In this document: one piece after another, positions 41,021-49,212 of the stretch
Layout of the letters: every line of letters starts with the position of its first letter
Numbering within the stretch: the first letter of the stretch is position 1
Assembly: GCA_900696645.1 (NCBI GenBank)
Contig: CAADGV010000004.1
Coordinates: forward strand, 97,140 to 161,139
Source: an uncultured Chlorobiota bacterium
GTDB lineage: Bacteria; Bacteroidota; Ignavibacteria; UBA10030; UBA6906
Length of the DNA stretch: 64,000 nt
Reading direction: 5' to 3'
Made by a program: the position numbers and the translations under genes
Notes under the pieces: model-generated
Seen by the model: the letters and a program-made list of their open reading frames with translations, nothing else
Database searches by the model: none
What the model was told of the DNA's origin: nothing

Positions 41021-42195
41021 CAATCTTCTCTAAAAGCATGAAGAACCCCTTCAACAACTCGACACGTTCATTGCGCTTCGATCGCAACGAACTCTCGGGA
41101 AGCTTCGGCGATATCGGAACGGACTTTCCGCTCATTGCGGGAATGATCATCGCCTGCGGACTCGATACAGCCAGCACACTGGTGATGTTCGGCGTAATGC
41201 AAATTGCCACAGGGCTTCTCTACGGACTGCCGATGCCCGTGCAACCGCTGAAGGCAATGGCAGTGTTGATGATCGCCCAGAAGTTGGATGGCAGTATTCT
41301 GTACGGCGGCGGACTTGCCATCGGTATTATGATGATGTTGTTGACTGTGACAGGCCTTTTGGAATGGCTGGCGAAGTTGATTCCCAAAACCGTTGTTCGG
41401 GGTATTCAATTCGGCCTCGGCCTGTCTCTCGCTTCGCTTGCCCTTAAGAATTACATCGTTGCGGATGCCACAGCAGGCTACATCCTGGCGGCGGTCGGCT
41501 TCATCATTTCTCTCTTCTTGATCGGAAACAGAAAATATCCGGCTGCGTTGTTCATCATTTTGATGGGCTTTGCGTACGCGTTCTTCTTCACCATCGACTT
41601 CCCGGCTATTGCCGGTGGCATCGGGCTTGCATTGCCGGAAATACATACTCCGACAATGAGTGACATTCTTCAAGGATTTCTGTTGCTTGCGCTTCCGCAA
41701 CTTCCGCTTTCACTTTCGAATTCCGTCATAGCAACACGGCAAACCGTTGCCGATTTCTTTCCTGAACGGCCGCTGACCATCAAGAAAATCGGTTTGACGT
41801 ATTCGACGATGAATCTCGTTCTCCCCTTCTTCGGCGGTATCCCGAACTGTCACGGCGCCGGCGGATTGGCAGGCCACTATACATTCGGCGCGAGAACAGG
41901 CGGCTCGGTGATCATCTACGGTTCGCTGTATCTTGTTCTCGGACTTTTCTTCAGCGATAGTTTTACCGAAGTGCTGAAAGCGTTTCCGCTACCAATTCTC
42001 GGTGTAATTCTTCTGTTTGAAAGTCTCTCATTGATGGTATTGATGAAGGATATAGCGGCCTCGAAATCCGACCTCTTTATTGGTCTGCTCGTGGCTCTTG
42101 CAGCTTTCGGCTTGCCGCACGGATATGTGATCGGGCTTGTCATGGGAACGGCCGTGTGGTATTTAGTACGGAAAGGAATTCTTTGGAAAGAATGA
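41017..42195 (+). CDS. MOT1-type sulfate/molybdate transporter
   Basis: About 392 residues with roughly ten hydrophobic helices. It carries the MOT1 signatures FGDIGTDFPLIAGM near the N-terminus, MPVQPLKAMAVLM, and the second half-repeat PNCHGAGGLAGHYTFGARTG. These motifs define the molybdate transporter group related to SulP but lacking a STAS domain, and no STAS domain is present. The TTG at 41017 overlaps the SDR stop; an ATG at 41038 is an alternative start seven codons later. It probably imports molybdate or a related oxyanion. No molybdenum-cofactor genes lie nearby in the window. Confidence 0.85.
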   Translation: MTIFSKSMKNPFNNSTRSLRFDRNELSGSFGDIGTDFPLIAGMIIACGLDTASTLVMFGVMQIATGLLYGLPMPVQPLKAMAVLMIAQKLDGSILYGGGLAIGIMMMLLTVTGLLEWLAKLIPKTVVRGIQFGLGLSLASLALKNYIVADATAGYILAAVGFIISLFLIGNRKYPAALFIILMGFAYAFFFTIDFPAIAGGIGLALPEIHTPTMSDILQGFLLLALPQLPLSLSNSVIATRQTVADFFPERPLTIKKIGLTYSTMNLVLPFFGGIPNCHGAGGLAGHYTFGARTGGSVIIYGSLYLVLGLFFSDSFTEVLKAFPLPILGVILLFESLSLMVLMKDIAASKSDLFIGLLVALAAFGLPHGYVIGLVMGTAVWYLVRKGILWKE

Positions 42196-42276
42196 AAGGC
42201 CGAAGGTGTGGAAGTGAATTGTTTTCGAATTCAAAAATGGGTAACCTTTAGCGCAAACATCCGGAAGGAAGCCAAA

Positions 42277-42504
42277 ATGCAGAAGATCCATCAATTCACT
42301 GCTGTTATCGAGCGGGAAGACAACATGTACGTTGCACTCTGCCCGGAACTTGACATCGCCAGTCAGGGGGATACAGTAGAAGAGGCCCGCGGCAACCTTA
42401 AAGAGGCTATTGAGTTGTTTTTTGAGACGGCATCCCGGGAGGAAATCCGGGAACGTCTGCACGACGAGGTTTTCGTCACTCGTCTTGAGGTCGTCGTTGG
42501 GTAG
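42277..42504 (+). CDS. hicB: HicB-family antitoxin
   Basis: 75 residues from an ATG with GGAAGGA about 7 nt upstream. The sequence FTAVIEREDNMYVALCPELDIASQGDTVEEARGNLKEAIELF is the partial RNase H fold typical of HicB. The short C-terminal tail (EVFVTRLEVVVG) lacks an obvious helix-turn-helix, as in the compact type that relies on the toxin complex. The frame upstream to 42208 is not used. The partner hicA overlaps the stop codon but is frameshifted. Confidence 0.9.
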   Translation: MQKIHQFTAVIEREDNMYVALCPELDIASQGDTVEEARGNLKEAIELFFETASREEIRERLHDEVFVTRLEVVVG

Positions 42505-42717
42505 GCTGCATAGATTGTCGGGCAAGATGTTTGCATGATATTGGCCCGACACGGCTTTGAGAACGTGAGACAACGAGGAAGCCATATTATCATGCAGAAG
42601 AAGACACCTGCCTCAACGATAGCAGTGCCTGTCCCCAATCATAAAGAACTCAAATTTGGGACCTTGCGGTCGATTATCAGGCAATCGCAGGTTCCGTCGG
42701 CAGAATTTGAGGCATGA
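42497..42717 (+). pseudogene. hicA: HicA-family toxin gene with a one-base frameshift
   Basis: The N-terminal family sequence GRLHRLSGK is read in one frame from the TTG at 42497, then hits a stop at MFA. The continuation DVCMILARHGFENVRQRGSH is in the next frame, up to the stop at 42717. One missing base near 42523-42527 (CAAGA where CAAAGA would be expected) explains this. The catalytic histidine in RGSHIIM and the tail KFGTLRSIIRQS are intact. An ATG at 42535 could still make a 60-residue N-truncated product. A sequencing or assembly error in the short A run is an alternative explanation. Confidence 0.75.
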
Positions 42718-42747
42718 CTTGTCACCTCTTTCTTCCATCCATCATCT

Positions 42748-43374
42748 ATGTTTCAATTGAAGAGATTCTTCGCGAGTGCGCTCCTCATCTGCTCCTTCGG
42801 AAGATCAGGAAATGCTCAAGAGTTTACATCGTCAATCGACAGGCAGTGGAGCGTAAAGCAACTCGTCGAACATCACATCGCAACCAAAAAGAATCTCGCC
42901 GTTCAGGATGTGTACAAGATGCTCTATCATGCACACTTCGGAGTCGAGCATCTTCTCACGGATACGGCAGGCGTCCGTTCGTACCTTCTGCGGGAATTGG
43001 CCTCAATGCCTGCAACGCCGGAGAACGAGCCCCTTGTTGAACGGATCTCGACGACCAACACAATGGTGCGCATCAATCTCCGCCCCTTCAAAGCGCAGAA
43101 TCTCGACCCTGAAGCGCTCTTGCAGGCAATGTTTGCTTCAGCGGCTGAAACGAAACCCGATACATTCCAGTTTGGGCGGGAATGGAATATGTTCGTTGAC
43201 CTTGTGCGATACGGTTTCCTCCACTTTCCGATGAACGAGGTGAATGAATTCAACCGCCTGATCGAGGGAAAGGGGATCGTCCCCGTCCATCACAGCGAGG
43301 CATACAAGGAGGCAAATCACCCGGCCTACAGGGTTGTACAACGCGGTGTGTTTGAGCGGCTCTTCAGCAGGTAA
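42748..43374 (+). CDS. Exported protein of unknown function
   Basis: 208 residues with a signal peptide (MFQLKRFFASALLICSFGRSGNA). The mature part is mainly helical and carries VQDVYKMLYHAHFGVEHLL, NTMVRINLRPFKAQ, FVDLVRYGFLHFP and VPVHHSEAYKEANHPAYRVV, which look conserved and histidine-rich but match no family I can name. It is probably periplasmic. The gene stands between the HicBA remnant and the first subtilase gene with no coupling. The frame is supported by length, signal peptide and composition. Confidence 0.75.
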   Translation: MFQLKRFFASALLICSFGRSGNAQEFTSSIDRQWSVKQLVEHHIATKKNLAVQDVYKMLYHAHFGVEHLLTDTAGVRSYLLRELASMPATPENEPLVERISTTNTMVRINLRPFKAQNLDPEALLQAMFASAAETKPDTFQFGREWNMFVDLVRYGFLHFPMNEVNEFNRLIEGKGIVPVHHSEAYKEANHPAYRVVQRGVFERLFSR

Positions 43375-43428
43375 CCAAGCCGCAAAGGTTATTATTGCAT
43401 CTCTCTTTTGTCCTCTGTAATTTTGATT

Positions 43429-45195
43429 ATGAAACGGTTCTTGACATCCGTTCTCCTTCTCTCCTCATCAAGCCTTTTGGCGGGCAGCAAAACTGACGCC
43501 CGCCTTGCAGAAGTTCTTCAATTTCTTCAACCAAACGAACCGATTGTTGCGTGGGTTTTCTTCACGGACAAAGGTTCACAGGAAACTTACAAATCCGCTG
43601 TTCCCCGTTCGGTTGTTTCTCCCCGATCCTTTTTGAGAAGATTGAAGGCCCGCCCGGCAGAATCGGCAGTTGACTACACAGACCTTCCGGTCGAGCAGCG
43701 CTATGTTGAACAACTGGCTTCTCATGTCATTTCAATTCGTCAGACCTCAAAGTGGTTCAACGGCGCAAGCGTACGAGCAACGAAGGAACAGCTTGCCCAA
43801 ATTGAAACTCTTCCCTTCGTTCGGAGTATAGAGCTGCTTGCACGGTTCAAAAGGGATCGCATTGAAGAACAGCCGGAAATATCAACTCCACTATCAACCC
43901 AAAAATCAGCGTTGGGTTCGGTAACGAATTTTGACTACGGATTGTCGTTCGGCCAGTTGAATCAGATTAATGTCCCGGCTGTTCACAACATGGGTAACTA
44001 CGGGCAGGGAGTCATCATCGGTTCGTTCGACAACGGGTTCCGTCTTTTGAATCACGAGGCGTTCGATACGCTGCGCACACGCATAGTCGCCACCTACGAT
44101 TTTGTTGACAATAAAGAGAGTGTCGTTCCGAACAATCCCGATCCGTCATTCGGCTCTCACGGCATTGTGACACTTTCGGCACTTGCCGGGTTCAAACCGG
44201 GCGAGTTGATCGGGCCAGCGTTCGGGGCAAGCTTCATTCTCGCCCGCACGGAAAACGACAGCAGCGAAACGCCGATCGAAGAAGACTACTGGGTTGCCGC
44301 AATCGAGTGGGCGGATAGTATCGGCGTGGACGTCACATCGACTTCGCTCGGATATCTCACTTACGATCCGCCCTATACAAGCTGGACGTGGGAAGATATG
44401 GATGGCAACACGACGGTGATTACTCGTGCCGCCGACATGGCTGTGAGCAAGGGCATCGTCGTGTGCAACTCGGCGGGAAACAACGGATTCAATGCATCGC
44501 GCAATACGTTGAACGCCCCCGCAGATGGCGACAGCGTGCTTTCGATTGGAGCAGTAAACTCCGACGGAAGCCGCACGAGCTTTAGCTCCGTCGGGCCGAC
44601 GACCAGCAATCCTCCCCGCATCAAACCTGATGTCATGGCGCAGGGCTCCAACGTGCGATGCGCCAGCGCCACCGACCCGACTACATATATTTACTCAGGC
44701 GGCACTTCGCTCTCGTGTCCGCTTGCAGCCGGCGTCGCCGCGCTGTTGATTCGTGCAAAGCCGACTGCAGGCCCGCTCGAAATCATGAACGCAATGAAGG
44801 AAACCGCCAGCAACGCAAGCTCCCCGAACAATGAGATGGGCTGGGGAATTCTGAATGCCCTTCGGGCAGTCACCGGCGTCAGTGGTTCCGGCAACGTGCC
44901 CGGAACGTTTGCGTTGTATCAGAACTATCCCAATCCGTTCAATTCGGGAACAACAATCAAGTATGAAGTGGGAGAATCGAGCCGCGTCACGCTGACCGTG
45001 TACAACCTTCTCGGTCAGCAGATCAAATCCCTGGTAAACAACACTCAAACGGAAGGCGTGAAGGCGGCGTTCTGGGACGGAACAAACAATAACGGTATTA
45101 CCGCAGCAACCGGAACGTACTTCTACAGGCTCACGGCAACTTCGCCTTCAGGAAGAACCTACGTTGAAACACGTAACCTTGTTTTGCTCAGATGA
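43429..45195 (+). CDS. Secreted subtilisin-like (S8) serine protease with sorting domain
   Basis: 588 residues: signal peptide (MKRFLTSVLLLSSSSLLAG), a propeptide with WVFFTDKGSQ and LPFVRSIELLARF, then the S8 catalytic domain. The triad is the aspartate in IIGSFDNGF (about residue 200), the histidine in GSHGIV (about 244) and the serine in GGTSLSCPLAAGVAALL (about 426); the oxyanion asparagine is in CNSAGNNG. A sorting domain follows with YQNYPNPFNSGTTIKY, ending YVETRNLVLLR. This tail uses NSG where the others use NPT or NPS. The chosen ATG follows the longer frame at 43408 by seven codons. No ribosome site is evident. A close paralogue lies next to it. Confidence 0.92.
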   Translation: MKRFLTSVLLLSSSSLLAGSKTDARLAEVLQFLQPNEPIVAWVFFTDKGSQETYKSAVPRSVVSPRSFLRRLKARPAESAVDYTDLPVEQRYVEQLASHVISIRQTSKWFNGASVRATKEQLAQIETLPFVRSIELLARFKRDRIEEQPEISTPLSTQKSALGSVTNFDYGLSFGQLNQINVPAVHNMGNYGQGVIIGSFDNGFRLLNHEAFDTLRTRIVATYDFVDNKESVVPNNPDPSFGSHGIVTLSALAGFKPGELIGPAFGASFILARTENDSSETPIEEDYWVAAIEWADSIGVDVTSTSLGYLTYDPPYTSWTWEDMDGNTTVITRAADMAVSKGIVVCNSAGNNGFNASRNTLNAPADGDSVLSIGAVNSDGSRTSFSSVGPTTSNPPRIKPDVMAQGSNVRCASATDPTTYIYSGGTSLSCPLAAGVAALLIRAKPTAGPLEIMNAMKETASNASSPNNEMGWGILNALRAVTGVSGSGNVPGTFALYQNYPNPFNSGTTIKYEVGESSRVTLTVYNLLGQQIKSLVNNTQTEGVKAAFWDGTNNNGITAATGTYFYRLTATSPSGRTYVETRNLVLLR

Positions 45196-45305
45196 TTTTT
45201 TCAGCAATTCAGCAACGCTGCTTCCTTGATTCTCAATTATAGCTTGAGTATACTCAACGCATTCAAAACTCTCTCATCCATTTACAAAACAGGAAAGGAG
45301 CAATG

Positions 45306-47072
45306 ATGAAGGTTGCTCGCCTATTAGCATCTTTTGTGTGTGTCGTGTTGTTCTCCCTGCCAGGGTTTTCTGCGGACAAAACGGGCCCGAAGCTCACGGC
45401 GGCATTCACCGCCCTTAATGATAACGATCAGGTTCTTGCCTGGGTGTTTTTTACGGATAAGGGATCGCGGGAACATCTCCGGTCAGCCGTGCCGCTCGAT
45501 GTTGTCTCGGCCCGTTCAATTCAGCGTCGCCTGAAAGTCAGGGCTGCGAACAACGTGGTGGATTACACGGATCTTCCCGTTGAGCGGCAATACGTTGAGC
45601 AGATAGCTCAACATGTACTTCTGGTCCGGCAGCAATCAAAGTGGTTCAATGGCGTGAGCGTGCTTGCAACAAAGGCACAACTCAGAACCGTTGAAACACT
45701 TCCCTTCGTCAGCAGCCTCGAATTGCTGTACCGCGCAAAAACCAACCGTGAACTCGAGCAGGAAATCCCCGATACCGATTCGCCAGAAGGTCATGGCGGT
45801 GGAGGCGGAAATCAGATTTACAGCTTCAACTATGGAACGTCCCTCAACCAGAATCAGCAAATTAATGTCCCTGCTTTGCATGACTTGGGGAATTTTGCCC
45901 AGGGTGTGATCGTCGGAGTGTTTGATAACGGATTCCGGTTGCTCACGCATCAGGCGTTCGACACGCTGCGCCCGCGTATCATCGCAACATACGATTACGT
46001 CGACAAGAAAGTCAGCGTTGTCCCCAATGATCCAAGATCGAACTTCGGCGGACATGGCGTCAACACACTCTCAACAATAGGCGGATTCAGAGAAGGGCAA
46101 CTTATTGGCCCGGCGTTCGGAGCAACGTATATTCTTGCCAGAACAGAAAATGACAGCAGCGAAACTCCGTTTGAAGAGGACAACTGGGCTGCCGCAATAG
46201 AATGGGCGGATAGCCTCGGCGTTGAAGTCACCAGCACGTCACTCGGTTACAACACTTACGATGCGCCATACCCCAGTTGGACATGGCAGGATATGAACGG
46301 CAACACAACCGTTATTACCCGCGCCGCGGATATGGCAGTCAGCAAAGGAATTGTCGTGCTGAACTCCGCCGGTAACTCCAGCAGCTCAAGCGTCAACACG
46401 CTTGGCGCCCCGGCGGATGGCGACAGCGTTCTTGCAATCGGCGCGGTGACAGCGAGCGGAATCAGGTCGAGCTTCAGTTCGGTGGGGCCGACGACGAGTG
46501 TACCGCCGCGCATCAAGCCCGATGTGATGGCTCAAGGGTCGAGCGTCCGGGTTGCAAGCGCAACGAATACGACGGGGTACGGAAGTTCATCAGGAACATC
46601 CTTCTCCTGCCCGCTCGCGGCCGGTGTTGCTGCCCTGATCGTAAAGGCCCGCCCGAACGCTACGCCGGTACAAATTGGCGACGCAATGCGTTCGACGGCA
46701 AGCAATGCTTCATCTCCCAACAATCTGATGGGCTGGGGGATTGTCAATGCGGTTGCTGCAATCAATGCCCTGCCGCTGACAAGTGTCGACAACCGGGAAG
46801 CGCAACCGGAGGGCTTCATGCTGGAACAAAATTATCCGAATCCGTTCAACCCGACAACAACAATCCGCTTCACGCTTCCTGCAAACGGCTTCACAACGCT
46901 GAAAGTGTTTGATGTGCTTGGTCGTGAAGTTGCCACGCTTCTGAACAATGACATGCAGGCGGGAAATCACCAGCTTACACTCGATGCGAGCAATTTTTCC
47001 ACAGGCACATACTTCTACAAGCTACAGTCCGGCAGCAACATTGCTGTTAAGAAACTCATGGTCGTGAAATAA
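45306..47072 (+). CDS. Secreted subtilisin-like (S8) serine protease, paralogue
   Basis: 588 residues with signal peptide (LLASFVCVVLFSLPGFS), propeptide (WVFFTDKGSREHLRSAVP) and S8 domain: aspartate in IVGVFDNGF, histidine in GGHGVNTL, serine in SGTSFSCPLAAG, oxyanion region LNSAGNSS. A glycine-rich insert GHGGGGGN sits at the propeptide junction. The sorting domain has EQNYPNPFNPTTTIRF, ending VKKLMVVK. Two adjacent ATGs (45303, 45306) follow AAAGGAGC; the second has the better spacing. It is a tandem duplicate of the preceding gene with most divergence at the propeptide end and tail. Likely roles are nutrient proteolysis or processing of other secreted proteins. Confidence 0.92.
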   Translation: MKVARLLASFVCVVLFSLPGFSADKTGPKLTAAFTALNDNDQVLAWVFFTDKGSREHLRSAVPLDVVSARSIQRRLKVRAANNVVDYTDLPVERQYVEQIAQHVLLVRQQSKWFNGVSVLATKAQLRTVETLPFVSSLELLYRAKTNRELEQEIPDTDSPEGHGGGGGNQIYSFNYGTSLNQNQQINVPALHDLGNFAQGVIVGVFDNGFRLLTHQAFDTLRPRIIATYDYVDKKVSVVPNDPRSNFGGHGVNTLSTIGGFREGQLIGPAFGATYILARTENDSSETPFEEDNWAAAIEWADSLGVEVTSTSLGYNTYDAPYPSWTWQDMNGNTTVITRAADMAVSKGIVVLNSAGNSSSSSVNTLGAPADGDSVLAIGAVTASGIRSSFSSVGPTTSVPPRIKPDVMAQGSSVRVASATNTTGYGSSSGTSFSCPLAAGVAALIVKARPNATPVQIGDAMRSTASNASSPNNLMGWGIVNAVAAINALPLTSVDNREAQPEGFMLEQNYPNPFNPTTTIRFTLPANGFTTLKVFDVLGREVATLLNNDMQAGNHQLTLDASNFSTGTYFYKLQSGSNIAVKKLMVVK

Positions 47073-47083
47073 CCTTCTGACGA

Positions 47084-47109
47084 GGTGTCCCGTTTTCGGA
47101 CGGGACACC
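47084..47109 (+). terminator. Intrinsic terminator
   Basis: GGTGTCCCGT (47084-47093) pairs perfectly with ACGGGACACC (47100-47109) around TTTCGG, followed by a pyrimidine-rich CCTTCTTCT tract. It lies 12 nt after the protease stop. Confidence 0.83.
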
Positions 47110-47186
47110 CCTTCTTCTAACCAATTCTACTGCTTTTTCTCATACACATCTTCTTTCGCCCCTACGTTTATCAATGGAGGTTTACT

Positions 47187-48950
47187 ATGCGTACATGCTC
47201 CTTTGCTTTGACGACTCTTCTTCTTGTCGTTTGTCTGTCTGCGTACAGTCAAACAACATTCACGGATGTGACCACAACTGCGGGAACCGGCTTGGGGGAT
47301 GGCACTGCACGCGGATTCAGTTGGGTGGATTTTGACAATGACGGCCTGCTCGACCTGTTCATCCCGACAGCGGGAAACGTTCCGAACAAAGTCTACAAAA
47401 ACAACGGCGACGGCACGTTCTCGGAAATCGCCGCCGCTCTCGGTCTGAACGATATGGTAAACACCATCACCTGTTCGTGGGCTGATTTTGATAATGACGG
47501 CGACCTTGATTTGATCACAACCGCAACGGCAGCGGCAACCGTATTATGGCGGAACAATTTCTTTCCCGGCGGGGACACTTCATTCACCAACATTACGGCA
47601 AGTTCCGGTATTGCAATGACCGGGGCACAAATGCCTGCATGGACTGATTACAACTTGGATGGATTTCTTGATGTGTATTCTTCCATCTCAAACTCCTCGG
47701 TCTCATCAGATGCGTTGTATCGGAACAACGGCAACGCCACATTCACGAATATGGCCGACAGCGCAGGAGTCAATCACCAGGTTTCCGGAATCCTCGAGCA
47801 GGCAGTCCATTGGGGAGATTACAATAAGGACGGCTACCCCGATTTGTTCATCGGAAACCTCCAGACGGGCGGACCCAGCTTCTTTCATCATAACAATGGC
47901 GACGGCACATTCACGGAAATTGCTGCTTCGCTCGGTTTTCAAGGCGCGGCACGGGGCTCGCAGTGGGTTGATTACAATAATGATGGCTTGTGGGATTATT
48001 CAGTTGCAGGATATGCGGGCGGCACGAATGCAGTTCCCGTTAAACTGTACCGCAACAACGGCAACGGAACATTCACGGATGTTGCCGCGCAAGCCGGCAT
48101 TACAGACGCAGTCATCTCCTGGGGAGTGACATGGGCCGATTTCAATAATGACGGGTATGAAGATTTCTTTGTTGCCGTATCGGGTCAAAGTACATCGTGC
48201 CTCCTTTACAAGAACAACGGCGACGGCACGTTCACGAATGTTACATCGCAAGCCGGACTTCCTGCATTTGCCCAACTCAGCGCAGCGTGGGGCGATTATG
48301 ATAATGACGGCGATATGGACTTGTACACATCGGGTGCAGCCTCGGCGGGCAACCATCTCTTCAGAAATAATTCAGACACGACAAACAAATGGCTCAAGGT
48401 GAATCTCGTCGGATCCATCGCCAACAGGTTTGGCGTTGGAGCCCGGATTGAAGTGTATGCCGGCTCGCTTCGTATGATGCGTGAAGTGAACACGGCAATC
48501 GGATATCGTTCACAGAATATGTTGACAGCCCACTTCGGACTTGCAGGCAATACGCTCGTTGATTCCATCGTTGTACGATGGCCGAACCGGCAACAAACCG
48601 GAACTGTTCTGCGAAATGTCGGTGCCAATCAAGTCCTTGCCCTGACAGAAATCCCCGGCCAGTATGTTGAAGAACTGAACAGCCCGGGAACGTGGCGGCT
48701 TGAACAAAATTATCCCAATCCCTTCAATCCCGCAACGGTAATCACGTTTACTGTGCCTGTAGCGGGCAGTGTTCGATTGAGTGTTTTCGACATTCTTGGA
48801 AAAGAAGTGGCGGTATTGGTTCATGAAACGAGGGCAGCAGGAACCTATACAGTTTCATGGAACGCGGAACGAATCGGATCAGGCGTGTATTTCTACCGAT
48901 TGGAGGCTGACGGAATAAGGCTTGCAAGAAAAATGCAATTGCTGAAATAA
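47187..48950 (+). CDS. Secreted FG-GAP/VCBS repeat protein with ASPIC/UnbV domain and sorting domain
   Basis: 587 residues with signal peptide (FALTTLLLVVCLSAYSQ). At least seven FG-GAP repeats carry calcium-loop motifs such as DFDNDGLLDLF, DFDNDGDLDLI, DYNKDGYPDLF and DYDNDGDMDLY, predicting an integrin-alpha-like propeller. An ASPIC/UnbV domain follows (GVGARIEVYAGS, TAHFGLAG, DSIVVRWPNRQQ), then the sorting domain with EQNYPNPFNPATVITF, ending LARKMQLLK. GGAGG lies 7 nt before the ATG. It is probably a calcium-stabilised adhesion or matrix protein at the cell surface. It is an independent transcription unit with a REP-like hairpin immediately after its stop. Confidence 0.92.
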   Translation: MRTCSFALTTLLLVVCLSAYSQTTFTDVTTTAGTGLGDGTARGFSWVDFDNDGLLDLFIPTAGNVPNKVYKNNGDGTFSEIAAALGLNDMVNTITCSWADFDNDGDLDLITTATAAATVLWRNNFFPGGDTSFTNITASSGIAMTGAQMPAWTDYNLDGFLDVYSSISNSSVSSDALYRNNGNATFTNMADSAGVNHQVSGILEQAVHWGDYNKDGYPDLFIGNLQTGGPSFFHHNNGDGTFTEIAASLGFQGAARGSQWVDYNNDGLWDYSVAGYAGGTNAVPVKLYRNNGNGTFTDVAAQAGITDAVISWGVTWADFNNDGYEDFFVAVSGQSTSCLLYKNNGDGTFTNVTSQAGLPAFAQLSAAWGDYDNDGDMDLYTSGAASAGNHLFRNNSDTTNKWLKVNLVGSIANRFGVGARIEVYAGSLRMMREVNTAIGYRSQNMLTAHFGLAGNTLVDSIVVRWPNRQQTGTVLRNVGANQVLALTEIPGQYVEELNSPGTWRLEQNYPNPFNPATVITFTVPVAGSVRLSVFDILGKEVAVLVHETRAAGTYTVSWNAERIGSGVYFYRLEADGIRLARKMQLLK

Positions 48951-48953
48951 GAA

Positions 48954-48975
48954 GTTGACATTGCAGTCTGCAATG
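48954..48975 (+). repeat. REP-like mini-hairpin (GTTG type)
   Basis: GTTG, one A, then CATTGCA-GTC-TGCAATG: a perfect 7-bp stem with a 3-nt loop, starting 4 nt after the stop at 48950. The layout matches the elements at 9735 and 16362-16418 although the stem sequence differs. The remaining 48976-49212 holds no visible gene. Confidence 0.55.
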
Positions 48976-49212
48976 TGCATATTCATGTAGTATCCTCTGC
49001 CTCTATCGGATAGCCGCGTAGTCGCCTTGGGGACATCGGTCTGGTTTCTCCACTCGGGTCATTATCACAACATCCTTGAGTATTCCATCAGCGTGGAACT
49101 TTGCGCAACAGAAGAGCAACGTGTGCAACCCACACTTTGCCTGCTACGGAATCATCATTTCATCTTCACTCTCACAATCACCCTAACCATTCACCAAATC
49201 TAAGGAGGCTTC

